A stretch of DNA of 64,000 nt from Blastopirellula sp. Lineage in GTDB: Bacteria; Planctomycetota; Planctomycetia; Pirellulales; Pirellulaceae. Location of the stretch: contig NVWB01000005.1 in NCBI GenBank assembly GCA_002733575.1, forward strand, positions 1 to 64,000, given 5' to 3'. A program made the translations under genes and the position numbers. A model generated the notes under the pieces. The model was given only the letters and a program-made list of their open reading frames with translations. It was not told the origin of the DNA and ran no database searches. The first letter of the stretch is position 1, and every line of letters starts with the position of its first letter. This document shows, piece after piece, positions 1 to 9,254 of this stretch.

Positions 1-1595
1 TCGGCTCCATCAGGATCGCCTCCCCCATAATTTTCATCATCTCTTTTGGCGCGTCGTTTCTTGCGTTTTGACTCTCTGTCGAAGCCGCCCCCTTCATATT
101 CTTCTCCATAACCAGAATCGTCATCGAACTCATCCTCTCCGTAAGCTCCCTCCTCGCCTGCTTCGAAATCGAGTTCCAACTCTTCTTCATAAATGACTTC
201 TTCGCCTTCAAACTCGCCATCCGTAAAGGGTTCATCGCCGAATGGATTATCACTTTTATCATCTCCAAATGGATCGGGGGCTTCGCTGTAGGGAGCGTTT
301 TTCCCTTTCTTGAAAGAATTGTACTTTTCAATCAATTTTGTGTTTAAAATCTTGCCAGGCTTCTCGGTCTCTTTCTTAACTTTTTCAAAGGTACCATCAG
401 GCCTCATTTGGTCTAGCAAGTTGGCAATGGCTGCGTGGGTCTCTTGGGTTTGTAACACAAACAGAGAATTCGTGGCCCTATCTTGCATGATTTGGCCAGG
501 GCCGCCCGCTGCATTCCAACTGTCAGCATGGACCGAAGTAGTGACTAACGCCACCAAAGAATTCCCATCTTGATCCGTCGCGGATAGTAGTCCATTCATC
601 GAATAGGCTCGTAGCGAGATCAGCGTTTCATTCACTTCTTCGGTCGTGACAAATAGCGTTTCTTGATGATCGATTGCGATTAGTTCTCGCTCTTTCAAAA
701 TCGTATCAATCACATAGCGTGCCGTGTGTCCTTTGGCCAGTGTGATGTTTATCGTTTCTCCTGTATCAAGTCCAACATCGTCTAATGCTCGGGTATCAAT
801 CTGTATTGAAATATCAAGCACTTGTTGCAAGAAATCGATGGCTTCGGCCAGTGGCGTATCAACGAAATCAATCGTGTCGAGTCTTTGCTCTAGAGCGGCT
901 TGTATCCGAGGGTTCCGGGCCGGGGCAATATCAGTCACCGCTGATTTATGTGGTGCAAGTAACTGATTGTAAACCGTTAAGAAACGGACAACAGCACGGC
1001 GGTTCTGCTGTGTTTGTTGGAGCACAAAGCCTGCTCCAGTAGGGCAAAGAGTTCCATACCCGCCGACGGTATCCCAGCTGTCAGGGGCAATCAACTTACG
1101 AATGTGAGAGGCCAATTGTTCGAGCCGAACATGCGGCTTGGCCAACATCGGTTGCAGCTTAAAGAACTTGGCTTTGACCTTTTCTTCGCTATCCTCATGC
1201 GTTGTGATCACAATGGTGCCTTGCTCAACGTAATATGTGAGTTCCAACTCGCTCAGGACCAACCGCAGAGCCGATCTCAAACTAATGCCATTCAGGTTGC
1301 GTGTGATTGGTGTATCAACCGCGAGCCCTACTTCTTCCAGTGCTCTCTTGTTCACGCGAACTTCAATATCATGCAGGGCAGATACAAACTCCACCACATC
1401 CTCCAGTGGCGTATCAGTAAACACGAACTCTGTTTTCTGAGAAAGCACTGCCTCGGTCTTGGCATCTTCTGGTTGTTGAAAGGCATTAAATTTCAGTAGC
1501 ACCGGTTGCTTAGATGCTGGCCTTTCATCGCCCGCTAAGTAAGAAACATGGCTGAAAAATACGCACAAACCCAATAGCACCACGAAACGCTTCAT
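1..1595 (-). CDS. Secreted STN/secretin-N-like repeat protein, 3' end cut by window edge
   Basis: Reading the minus strand from the ATG at 1595 gives an open frame through position 1, so at least 531 codons are present and the stop lies outside the window. The start MKRFVVLLGLCVFFSHVSYLA is a signal peptide. Two STN-like segments follow ('FTDTPLEDVVEFV' and 'FVDTPLAEAIDFLQ', each followed by 'RALxxVGL'). Each is followed by a secretin-N-like piece with a conserved 'DSWxxxGGxG' turn. The last 130 residues are acidic and low-complexity (GDD/EEE/FGDE) and end in a basic KRKKRRAKR stretch. It is the fourth and most divergent member of the tandem family occupying 2240-7377. STN and secretin-N folds are protein-interaction domains of outer-membrane machines; no secretin pore is seen. 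Role unknown, probably envelope. Confidence 0.85.
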   Translation of the reverse strand, partial: MKRFVVLLGLCVFFSHVSYLAGDERPASKQPVLLKFNAFQQPEDAKTEAVLSQKTEFVFTDTPLEDVVEFVSALHDIEVRVNKRALEEVGLAVDTPITRNLNGISLRSALRLVLSELELTYYVEQGTIVITTHEDSEEKVKAKFFKLQPMLAKPHVRLEQLASHIRKLIAPDSWDTVGGYGTLCPTGAGFVLQQTQQNRRAVVRFLTVYNQLLAPHKSAVTDIAPARNPRIQAALEQRLDTIDFVDTPLAEAIDFLQQVLDISIQIDTRALDDVGLDTGETINITLAKGHTARYVIDTILKERELIAIDHQETLFVTTEEVNETLISLRAYSMNGLLSATDQDGNSLVALVTTSVHADSWNAAGGPGQIMQDRATNSLFVLQTQETHAAIANLLDQMRPDGTFEKVKKETEKPGKILNTKLIEKYNSFKKGKNAPYSEAPDPFGDDKSDNPFGDEPFTDGEFEGEEVIYEEELELDFEAGEEGAYGEDEFDDDSGYGEEYEGGGFDRESKRKKRRAKRDDENYGGGDPDGA

Positions 1596-1730
1596 CGGTC
1601 TTCTCCCTGTCCACGGCCCTGTTTTCTGGTGGCCTAGACGCTTAGGCACACCCTCGCATTCCCGCATCGTCCCGTTTTATTGCAGCGGTTGCAAGGAATT
1701 TGTTGGAGAAAATTGGAAGAATTGTAAAAG

Positions 1731-1924
1731 GGTCAAAAGAAGCCGCCTTGCATGGGTGGGCCGAAAGTATCTGTTTTGAAGTTATGCGATTTTTTGATAT
1801 AAATCGGTGTTAAGTCCATTTGAGATGACACTTTAACTTTGGGTGGCAGCGATGATGATTCCGGAGTTGGTTCTGCTTCGGGATCAAACGTGTTCGGAAC
1901 GTCGTCGGTGTGGCCGAAGGCCAT
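1731..1924 (-). pseudogene. Relic of the C-terminus of an STN-repeat paralog
   Basis: The minus-strand frame ends in PPMQGGFF, the same C-terminus as the intact paralog at 3897-5597. At DNA level, positions 1731-1759 and 3895-3923 are nearly identical (one mismatch in about 29). Upstream of this tail the reading frame is proline/serine-rich linker-like sequence with no STN module. This looks like the leftover 3' end of a fifth paralog or a misplaced duplicate. The remaining sequence up to 2239 holds no recognisable gene. Confidence 0.5.
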
Positions 1925-1958
1925 CAGAGGTTACAGCGGCCAAGAATTCACGGAATTC
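1907..1958. repeat. Dispersed repeat, copy 1 (other copy 48161-48210, inverted)
   Basis: About 43 of 50 bases match the reverse complement of 48161-48210. The core reads GGCCATCAGAGGTT, then CAGCGGCCAAGAATTCA. In one frame both copies read AIRG(Y/F)SGQEF. Nothing else in the flanks matches clearly, so this is a short dispersed repeat rather than a gene duplication. Confidence 0.6.
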
Positions 1959-2239
1959 TTATACCGTATTCGCCTCGATAAAGCCTGGATTTGCAGGGTA
2001 ATAATGGAAACCGCTCTAACCTCTAATCGACTAACGTCGACCCCGACGTCGTTTTGAATATGCGTATATGAATGGCATGCGTTCGCCAAAACCGACATCG
2101 CGGCCACCCGGAACTTTAAACCGAGCAATTTCAAAAAGTATCTGCTCGCCCAAGTTCTATCTCAGACTGCTTCCACTTAATCCCCTGCCTGTTGCACGCC
2201 ACTTTTCCCTCCGAACTTGCCACCTTGAGTAACGCCAGT

Positions 2240-3817
2240 TCAGCAGCCGCTACCTCCCATCACTTGCGGGCCGATAAATCCTTGCTCACTGAGAAACTCA
2301 TAGATTTTGAGGTGGTTGGTGCGAGTCTGTTTAATCAGCAAACGGTCTCCGATAACCATGATGGTGTTTTCATCCTTTTTCCAACTCTCAGGTTCTACTT
2401 CTTTCATGATGAGAACTTGAAGCTGCTGCAAGCTTTGTTGAATATCAGAACCCTTGGGCGATTCCTGGGCATACAGTCCAATTAGCCTGTAAGGATGCAT
2501 AATGGTCTTTTCGGCATCGACTAACCATGGCTTATCAACCGGTTGGCGATTGCGTTTTTGACGAATTTGGGCCAAGAGATTCTCAACCCTTTGGTGGTTT
2601 TCATCGGTTTGGGAGAGAATCAAACAATCTGCAATGGCATGCGGAGAGATCGATCCTGGTCCTCCTAGTTCTTCCCAAGATTCAGGATCAATGCTGGTCG
2701 AAATGGCTCCTATCAACCATTCGTATTTCGCCCATCCTCCATAATTAAAATAACGCCGAGCAAGTAGTTTATGCCCAACAGGATCAACTTGGATAAAATC
2801 TCGTACAGGGTAAACTCTTGTCGAAAGACGGTACTCAGCCTTATCAGGCGATGTAATAACGACCACATCGTCATGCATCATGAAGGCGAGATCGTACTCG
2901 TGAAGGAGATCGTGCAAGATGATCATTGCCGAAGTTGCTTTCCAATGGCCTGAGATTTTATGATTAACACTTAAGCCAATCTCATCCAATGCACGTTCAC
3001 TGATAAAGATATTCAAATCAATTTCTTGGCTTAAGAAATCCATTACCTCTTGAAGTGATGTCTCTTTGAAATTCACTTCTTTGATCGGCCTAGTAAGCTT
3101 TTCTTGAATTGTTGGGTCCGTACCCATGATGTCATTGGATGTTACATCGTACTTGTTATTGGGTAACTGTTTTACTCTTCGTAATGTTCTTAATAACGCA
3201 GCGATTTTCTCATGCATTTGCTCTACATGGCTAATCACAATTCCATTCTCTAAATTGTTGATCGCACCAGGCCCGCCCAGTTCCTCCCAGCTTTCAGGGT
3301 CGATTGATGTTATAATGCCTTCAATAAGCGAATTAAAATCAAGTTCGTTCTGTTCTCCTGGATCGACTAAATCCAGAACATCGTAATAAACCGTTTTCAG
3401 ATGCTCCTCCGCCTCCTCTGGAGTGGTAATCAGAATTCGGTTCCAACTGTTCATCCAAGTTAGATCAAGCTCGTTCAATAGAAGAGAGAGTGCTGTTTTC
3501 AGCCGCACTTGTTTTAAGTTGATCGAAACTACTGCTGCACCCGAGAGCCCTACGTCATCCAAGGCTCTAGTGTCAATCCGAAAAGGAACGCCTGACTCCT
3601 CTTGCAAATAGGCGACCACTTCAGTCAATGGAGTATCTATAAAATCAATCGTGATTCGCTTTTCAAGCCCGACCTTTAATTTCGCCAGTGACGTATCCTG
3701 CTTCTGTGTTTCAGGGCTGGGAATCACCGTAATCGGATCTTGTGCCGATGCTGCATGACCTAGAGATAACCCCAGCATAAGGCACAGTAGCAGTAAATTT
3801 TTAATCAAGGTTTGCAT
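2240..3817 (-). CDS. Secreted STN/secretin-N-like repeat protein (paralog 2)
   Basis: 525 residues with a signal peptide (residues 1-25, cleavage near ASAQ). Module 1 has an STN-like part ('DFIDTPLTEVVAYLQ', 'RALDDVGLSG') and a secretin-N-like part ('DPESWEELGGPG'). Module 2 repeats this ('NFKETSLQEVMDFLSQ', 'RALDEIGLS', then 'DPESWEELGGPG' again). A shorter third secretin-N unit ('VEPESWKKDENT') closes the protein, which ends GGSGC. No secretin channel domain or membrane segment follows. The stop codon is TGA. The gene lies 79 bp downstream of paralog 3 in the same direction, so co-transcription is likely. Function is not known; exported scaffold or ligand-sensing roles are possible from the fold. 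Confidence 0.85.
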   Translation of the reverse strand: MQTLIKNLLLLCLMLGLSLGHAASAQDPITVIPSPETQKQDTSLAKLKVGLEKRITIDFIDTPLTEVVAYLQEESGVPFRIDTRALDDVGLSGAAVVSINLKQVRLKTALSLLLNELDLTWMNSWNRILITTPEEAEEHLKTVYYDVLDLVDPGEQNELDFNSLIEGIITSIDPESWEELGGPGAINNLENGIVISHVEQMHEKIAALLRTLRRVKQLPNNKYDVTSNDIMGTDPTIQEKLTRPIKEVNFKETSLQEVMDFLSQEIDLNIFISERALDEIGLSVNHKISGHWKATSAMIILHDLLHEYDLAFMMHDDVVVITSPDKAEYRLSTRVYPVRDFIQVDPVGHKLLARRYFNYGGWAKYEWLIGAISTSIDPESWEELGGPGSISPHAIADCLILSQTDENHQRVENLLAQIRQKRNRQPVDKPWLVDAEKTIMHPYRLIGLYAQESPKGSDIQQSLQQLQVLIMKEVEPESWKKDENTIMVIGDRLLIKQTRTNHLKIYEFLSEQGFIGPQVMGGSGC

Positions 3818-3896
3818 CGTTCATCTAACTAAGAATAAAGGAGTTGGAATAATTACTGTATCAGTGAATGTTAGTTGTATGCTTTATGGATAAAGG

Positions 3897-5597
3897 TCAA
3901 AAAAAGCCGCCTTGCATGGGTGGATCAGATGGGTCGTCTGCTGGCTCAGGTTCTTCCTCAGACTGCTTCCATTCAGCTCCCGACGCTCCGCCACCTCCAA
4001 AACCGTTGTCTTGAAAACGGCCACCAAATCCTCTGTGTGATCGTTGAGTAGAGTTAAGAAAACCGAGGTCTTCGAGGAATCGGTAGATTTTGAGGTGAGT
4101 GGCCCTGACTTGGGTCACGATCAATCTATCCCCGATCGTCTCGATGGTATTCGCATCATTTTCCCAACTATCTGGCTCAACTTTGCTGGTGATTAAAGTC
4201 ATCAACCTCTCCAAGCTTTTTTGTCGTTCACCCTCAGTCGGAGAACTTTGTTGGCCAAACAATCCTGGCAGTGTATAAGCGTGTACAAACGGCTGACCGG
4301 CATTGACCAACCATGGTTTATCAATTGGCTGTCCCTTTCGCTTTAGGCGAATTCGAGTCAGAAGCTCCTTGATCTTTTGATGCACTTCATCGGTTTGTGA
4401 AATTACCAAACAGTCAGCAAGCTCAAAGGCTGAACAGGAACCTGGTCCACCACCTCTCGCCCAAGAATATGGTTCAATTGTCGCTGAGATTGCACTGATT
4501 AATTCATCATAGTCTGAGCTCCAATTGAGTAATTCATAACCTGTTGTATCTTGTGCTGCAAAATCTCGAACCGGGTAAACTTTTGTTATTAGATCAAATT
4601 CCGTTTCTACTAGAGTCGCAATCATTACCACATCATCGTGCATCATGTAGGCGAGATCGTGTTCGGTGAGTAGATCGCGCAAGATCGTCTTTGCTGAGGC
4701 GTTCTTCCATTGACCTGAGACTTTGAAAGAAGGGCTAAGGCGAATGTCATCCAGGGATCTTTGATCGATAAAGATATTTAAATCAATCGCTTCACTTAAG
4801 AAGTTCATTACCTCTGGGAGTGGTGCCCCTTTGAAATTCACTTCTTGAATTGGCTTGGCCAGCTTTTCTTGAATCGAAGGATCGGTGCCCATGATATCAA
4901 TTGGCGTCACATCGTATTTTTTGTTCGGCAATTTCTTTACGGTTCGTAATGTATCGAACAACGCAGCCACTTTCTCGTGCATGTAATCAGTCTGCTCGAA
5001 CACAATTCCACCATCCACAATATAAACTGGTGGTGGTCCGCTAAAGTCCCAACTCCCTGGTTCGATTGTGGTGAACATCAATTCAATAATGAAATCATAA
5101 TCAGGCTCCTGACCATAACTAGGCTCCTGATGCCCTTCTGCCATGACTAAGTCAAGCACATAATGATGCCTGGCTTCTAGATGGCCATCTGCTTCATCCG
5201 GTGTTGTAATCTCAATCCGGTTCTCGCTATATACCCAAGTCAGATCAAGCTGCCGAAGCATCAGCCTCAGCAGAATTTTCAGACGCACTTGCTTTAATTT
5301 GATGGTTATTGGAGTATCATCCAAGAGCCCTACGTCATCCAAGGCACGGTGATCAATCCGAAAAGGAACACCTGTTTTTTCTTGCAAATAGGCAACCACC
5401 TCAGCCAATGGAGTACCTTTAAAATCAACCGTGATTCGCTTTTGAATCCCAGCTTTCAGTTTTGCAAGTGCCTTGTCTTGCTCCTGTGTTTCCGGGGTCG
5501 GCACCACCGTTATCGGCTCTTGTGCCGATGTGCTGCTACTTATCGACAGACTCAAAACGAAACATAACAGCAGTAAAACATAATGTGAACGTAGCAT
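3897..5597 (-). CDS. Secreted STN/secretin-N-like repeat protein (paralog 3)
   Basis: 566 residues with a clear signal peptide ending STSAQ. It has the same plan as its neighbour: two STN-like plus secretin-N-like modules ('DFKGTPLAEVVAYLQ' and 'NFKGAPLPEVMNFLSE'; 'RALDDVGL' and 'RSLDDIRLS'), then a single C-terminal secretin-N unit. A Gly-rich and acidic tail ends DPPMQGGFF. It is close in sequence to 2240-3817, pointing to tandem duplication. The gap to the gene upstream (paralog 4) is 61 bp. The C-terminal tail is shared with the relic at 1731-1924. An exported envelope protein is inferred; substrate and partners are unknown. Confidence 0.85.
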   Translation of the reverse strand: MLRSHYVLLLLCFVLSLSISSSTSAQEPITVVPTPETQEQDKALAKLKAGIQKRITVDFKGTPLAEVVAYLQEKTGVPFRIDHRALDDVGLLDDTPITIKLKQVRLKILLRLMLRQLDLTWVYSENRIEITTPDEADGHLEARHHYVLDLVMAEGHQEPSYGQEPDYDFIIELMFTTIEPGSWDFSGPPPVYIVDGGIVFEQTDYMHEKVAALFDTLRTVKKLPNKKYDVTPIDIMGTDPSIQEKLAKPIQEVNFKGAPLPEVMNFLSEAIDLNIFIDQRSLDDIRLSPSFKVSGQWKNASAKTILRDLLTEHDLAYMMHDDVVMIATLVETEFDLITKVYPVRDFAAQDTTGYELLNWSSDYDELISAISATIEPYSWARGGGPGSCSAFELADCLVISQTDEVHQKIKELLTRIRLKRKGQPIDKPWLVNAGQPFVHAYTLPGLFGQQSSPTEGERQKSLERLMTLITSKVEPDSWENDANTIETIGDRLIVTQVRATHLKIYRFLEDLGFLNSTQRSHRGFGGRFQDNGFGGGGASGAEWKQSEEEPEPADDPSDPPMQGGFF

Positions 5598-5658
5598 GAT
5601 GATCTCTTGGTTCTATTGAATTGGGTTGCGTTGATCTTCTGTAAGCAAAGCCGGTTCG

Positions 5659-7377
5659 TTAGAAAAACCCGCCGCCGCTAGTGGTTTCAGCGGGGGTCCA
5701 TTTTGCTTTGGATTGCTCGCCAAACTTCTTTGGGCCTGCTTGCTCTTGGAAGTAGCTGGGGACTCGGGCCTCCAACAGCCCATGTTGAATCAGGTAGTTT
5801 TGAATTTCGATATGAATATGAGGGTCTTGCTTGATCACAAGGCGGTCTGCCACCACTTTCACATAATGGGCTTCTTCCTGCCAGCTTTCGGGGGCAATTT
5901 CTTTTTGAATCAGGCCGCTTATCTCTTTCAGTCGCTTGCGTATTTCTTTGGGTTTGGGTGGTTTGCTGTCGGAGTAGATATAGTTGCCGGAGAACAAAAT
6001 CAGCGAATCGTACGCATGCGTAATCGGCGGAACGGTTTTATGCAGGTCTCTGGTGTCAACAGGTTTTCTCTTGCGGTCTAGCCTGATTTTTGCCAGATAG
6101 CGTTCGATCTGCTCATGAATCTCTCTCGACTGTGAAATGACAAGGCAATTGGCCAAATGGAATTCAAATATTGCCCCATTGCCACCCACTTCCTCCCAAG
6201 AATAAGACTCAATGTTTGCCTGAATCACTTCCATCAACGCATCGTAGTACGGCAGCCGTGCATGCTGTGTATCGGAGTTCTTTCGATAGCTGTTCACATA
6301 CTTGGCCCAACTTTCCAGATCTCCAGGCTGAAGTAAGTCACGCACAGGATATACTTTGGTTAGCATCTTCCAATCGGTTTCTTCTGGATTCGTGATAACG
6401 ACGACATGATCATATAAGGTGAAAGTCAGATCATAATCACTCAGTAAAATATACAAGACCGACTCAATCGAAGAATGATTCCATTTACCAGTAAGTTGGA
6501 TGTCATCCACAGTCAACCCAATATCGTCAATCGCATTTTCATCGATGTGATAGGTTAGATTGTTTTCGCCAAGTAGCGTTTCCATTGCTTCTCTGAGCGG
6601 AGTTTTCTCAAACTGGATATCCTTGACTTTCTCTCTCAGTTTTTTGCGAGTGGCAATCACTTGTGGAGACATTGGCTTGATGTCAATTGAAGTGACATCA
6701 TATTGATTATTGGGTAGTTGCTTGACTTTTTTAATCACTGCCAACAATTCGGTAATCTGTTCGTGGATGTCCTCGGTCTGCCAAACAACCATTCCTTGTT
6801 CAAACTTCGTGATGGTTCCAGGGCCTCCTAATTTCTCCCAAGCCTCTGGCTCTAAGACCGTTGTGATCCCCTCAAACAATGAATCGTAAATAGATTGTGG
6901 GTTCGTCTCATTCGTTAATAAATCACTTAGGGGGTAATAGACTGAAGTTTCAATCCCATGACAATCTTCATAGGTAGTGATTAAGAGGTGTTCGGTGTAT
7001 GGATACCAAGTCAAATCAAGTGACCGCAGGATAAAGTGTAACGCCGTTTCAAAGCGAACATTTTTTAAGTGGATCGTCACCGGCACATCACTTGAAAGCC
7101 CTGCATCATCTAAGCCTCTCAGATCAATCCGAATATCGATCTGAGCCTTTTCTCGCAAAGCATCGACCACTTCGTTGAGCGGTGCTTCAAGAAATGAGAC
7201 CGTGATTCTTTGATCCAATTTCTGTTGAAGGATGATTTTCGCTGTCAGCAACTCATCCTTTGCCAGTTCAGCTTGACTCGGCACCAGCGTGATCGGTTCT
7301 TGAGCCAAGCCCCAAGTCGCCCAGGTGAGACACAGCGACACAGCGAACAGAAGCTTTAACGTGTTGGAAAGCGGCAT
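5659..7377 (-). CDS. Secreted STN/secretin-N-like repeat protein (paralog 4)
   Basis: 572 residues from the ATG at 7377. I chose this start over the ATG at 7437 because it begins directly with a signal peptide (MPLSNTLKLLFAVSLCL, ending GLAQ), whereas the longer form places 20 polar residues in front. It holds two STN-like/secretin-N-like modules ('SFLEAPLNEVVDALRE' with 'RGLDDAGLSSD'; 'QFEKTPLREAMETLL' with 'NAIDDIGLTVDD'), each followed by a 'SWEx(L/V)GGxG' segment. A third unit ends in 'APESWQEEAHYVKVVADRL'. The tail ends GGGFF like paralog 3. It appears to be the first gene of the tandem cluster and the probable promoter-proximal gene. Confidence 0.85.
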   Translation of the reverse strand: MPLSNTLKLLFAVSLCLTWATWGLAQEPITLVPSQAELAKDELLTAKIILQQKLDQRITVSFLEAPLNEVVDALREKAQIDIRIDLRGLDDAGLSSDVPVTIHLKNVRFETALHFILRSLDLTWYPYTEHLLITTYEDCHGIETSVYYPLSDLLTNETNPQSIYDSLFEGITTVLEPEAWEKLGGPGTITKFEQGMVVWQTEDIHEQITELLAVIKKVKQLPNNQYDVTSIDIKPMSPQVIATRKKLREKVKDIQFEKTPLREAMETLLGENNLTYHIDENAIDDIGLTVDDIQLTGKWNHSSIESVLYILLSDYDLTFTLYDHVVVITNPEETDWKMLTKVYPVRDLLQPGDLESWAKYVNSYRKNSDTQHARLPYYDALMEVIQANIESYSWEEVGGNGAIFEFHLANCLVISQSREIHEQIERYLAKIRLDRKRKPVDTRDLHKTVPPITHAYDSLILFSGNYIYSDSKPPKPKEIRKRLKEISGLIQKEIAPESWQEEAHYVKVVADRLVIKQDPHIHIEIQNYLIQHGLLEARVPSYFQEQAGPKKFGEQSKAKWTPAETTSGGGFF

Positions 7378-7558
7378 GATTAGGGTTTCATAGGTAGGAG
7401 AAACGTAGCGATTACGTTCTACAGTAGGCAGGGTCAAACTTGTACCCTAATCTATGGGGTCGGTTATGGCAAGTAATTTGCACTAATAGTCTCCATCTGA
7501 CACTCGCTTGTGTCTCTTGATATGATGAAGGGCTGAAAGCGAGAATTGGCGGACAGAG

Positions 7559-9010
7559 TTGGCGAACCTAGAGATAGAGCAGAGAATACAAGTGAACGAC
7601 ATCTCAAATAGCAGCGTGAAGCGAATCGCAGTCATCGGGGGCGGAATCAGCGGGCTGGCGGCCGCACATCGTGTGCATGAGCTGGCACCTGACTGCCAGA
7701 TCCAACTGTACGAAGCTTCCGCTCGACTAGGCGGCGTGCTGCATACTTCGCAGCAAGGCAACTTTCTCGTAGAGCATAGCGCCGATAACTTCATCACCAA
7801 CGTGCCGTGGGGAGTCGACCTGTGTAAGCGCGTTGGGCTAGAGCACGAACTGCTGCAAACCAACGAGAAACTTCGCAAGGCGTTTGTTGTTTGTCGTGGC
7901 AAGCTAGAAGAAGTGCCGGAAGGTTTCCTGTTGATGGCCCCGAGTAAAATAGGGCCGATCTTGAAGACGCGAATACTCTCGTGGCGAGGCAAAGCCCGAC
8001 TGGCCTGGGAATACTTTGTACCGCAGCGGAAGTCGACCGAAGACGAGAGCCTGCAATCGTTTGTCGTCCGCCGCTTAGGCAAAGAAGCGTACGAGCGTTT
8101 AGTGCAACCACTGATCGGCGGAATCTACACGGCCGACCCTGAGAAACTGAGCATTGCCGCTACCCTGCGGCAGTTTGTTGAAATGGAACGCGAACATGGT
8201 GGTTTGATTCGTGGCATGCGAAAAAAAGAGCAGGATAAGAATCAATCAGGCGCCCGGTATTCGATGTTCGTGGCTCCCAAAGGAGGCATGGGCGCATTGG
8301 TCGAAGAGATCGCGAACCGCTTGCCGAACGATTGTGTGCAACTGAATACCGGCGTTGAGAGTGTGACTCAACTTGAGTCTGGCCCGTGGGAAGTGAAATT
8401 ATCGACTGGATCTACTGAACAATTCGACGCAGTGATTGTGGCCACACCTGCCCCGGTGGCTACGAAGATTATCCAGTCATGGAACGAAGAACTGAGTGAT
8501 CGCTTGGCCAAAATTCCGTATGCTGGTTGTTCGATTGCTGTGCTCGGGGTCAAGAAAAGCCAGATTGCCAGCCCCGTTGCTGGGTTCGGTTTTGTTGTGC
8601 CAGAAGTAGAGAACCGCCAGATATTAGCCGCAAGTTTTTCAAGCCATAAATTTCCAGGGCGTTCACTAGATGATGAAGTATTGATCCGCGTGTTTGTCGG
8701 CGGGGCCTGTCATCCTGAACTGGGGGACTTGTCTGATGAAGAGATCATCAGCATCGCTCAAGCAGAATTGGGCAGCTTGATTGGATTAACCGGAGAACCA
8801 ATCTTCAGCAAAGTCACACGCTGGACTCAGCACATGCCTCAGTATCATGTAGGGCACTTAGATAATGTCCAAGCCATCGAAGATCTGGCCGCCGAACATC
8901 CAGGATTTGAACTGGCCGGCAACGCCTATCGCGGGGTTGGCGTGCCGCAGTGTATCCTCAGCGGAGAGCAAGCAGCCGAGCGGGCCACACAAGCTTTGGA
9001 ACAAAAATAA
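7559..9010 (+). CDS. hemG: Protoporphyrinogen oxidase (HemG/HemY type)
   Basis: This FAD-dependent enzyme oxidises protoporphyrinogen IX to protoporphyrin IX, the penultimate step of haem synthesis. The N-terminus carries the dinucleotide fold VIGGGISGLAAA, and the acidic end of the second strand is 'LYEASARLGG'. The family signature region 'RLGKEAYERLVQPLIGGIYTADPEKLS' type sequence lies near residues 175-200, and the C-terminal FAD contact 'ELAGNAYRGVGVPQCILSGEQAA' is intact. Length fits the family (about 460-490). The listed start is a TTG at 7559; GTG at 7592 or 7616 would remove a weakly conserved leader and is equally plausible. No other haem genes are adjacent. It converges on the kinase gene. 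Confidence 0.9.
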   Translation: MANLEIEQRIQVNDISNSSVKRIAVIGGGISGLAAAHRVHELAPDCQIQLYEASARLGGVLHTSQQGNFLVEHSADNFITNVPWGVDLCKRVGLEHELLQTNEKLRKAFVVCRGKLEEVPEGFLLMAPSKIGPILKTRILSWRGKARLAWEYFVPQRKSTEDESLQSFVVRRLGKEAYERLVQPLIGGIYTADPEKLSIAATLRQFVEMEREHGGLIRGMRKKEQDKNQSGARYSMFVAPKGGMGALVEEIANRLPNDCVQLNTGVESVTQLESGPWEVKLSTGSTEQFDAVIVATPAPVATKIIQSWNEELSDRLAKIPYAGCSIAVLGVKKSQIASPVAGFGFVVPEVENRQILAASFSSHKFPGRSLDDEVLIRVFVGGACHPELGDLSDEEIISIAQAELGSLIGLTGEPIFSKVTRWTQHMPQYHVGHLDNVQAIEDLAAEHPGFELAGNAYRGVGVPQCILSGEQAAERATQALEQK

Positions 9011-9254
9011 AGACGAGAGCTTAAACAGTTCATCATCAAGACTGAAGCTAGAGCATTTCTGTTCTGTTGTTTGATCTCGAATTAATTCTTGTAGCCGGAT
9101 TCGTGAGAATTCAGTTTTTTTTCGGCATTGTTTTTCGGCATTGAGGGTTCTCTGAAGTCTAACGACTTCAGCTACATTTGCTGTCGTGAAATCTTCTCAC
9201 ACTTCACACTGGCACCTGGAAATGGCTTCTTAGTTGACTGAGAAATATCCAGTA
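9011..9254. repeat. Intergenic hairpins between convergent genes
   Basis: Contains a perfect stem CTGAAGTC/GACTTCAG (9152-9159 and 9164-9171) with a 4-base loop, and a direct repeat TTTTTCGGCATTG. A TAGAGCATTTCTGTTC motif near 9050 resembles the terminal repeat of the elements at 28.4 and 33.8 kb. The hairpin can serve as a bidirectional terminator for the haem gene and the kinase gene. Confidence 0.5.

Noticed and set aside
1931-2134. 67-codon minus-strand frame beside the dispersed repeat
   Set aside because: No signal peptide, no family features and no match to the neighbouring STN genes.
7483-8111. Long minus-strand frames within the haem gene
   Set aside because: They are antisense to a strongly conserved oxidase and show no family features.
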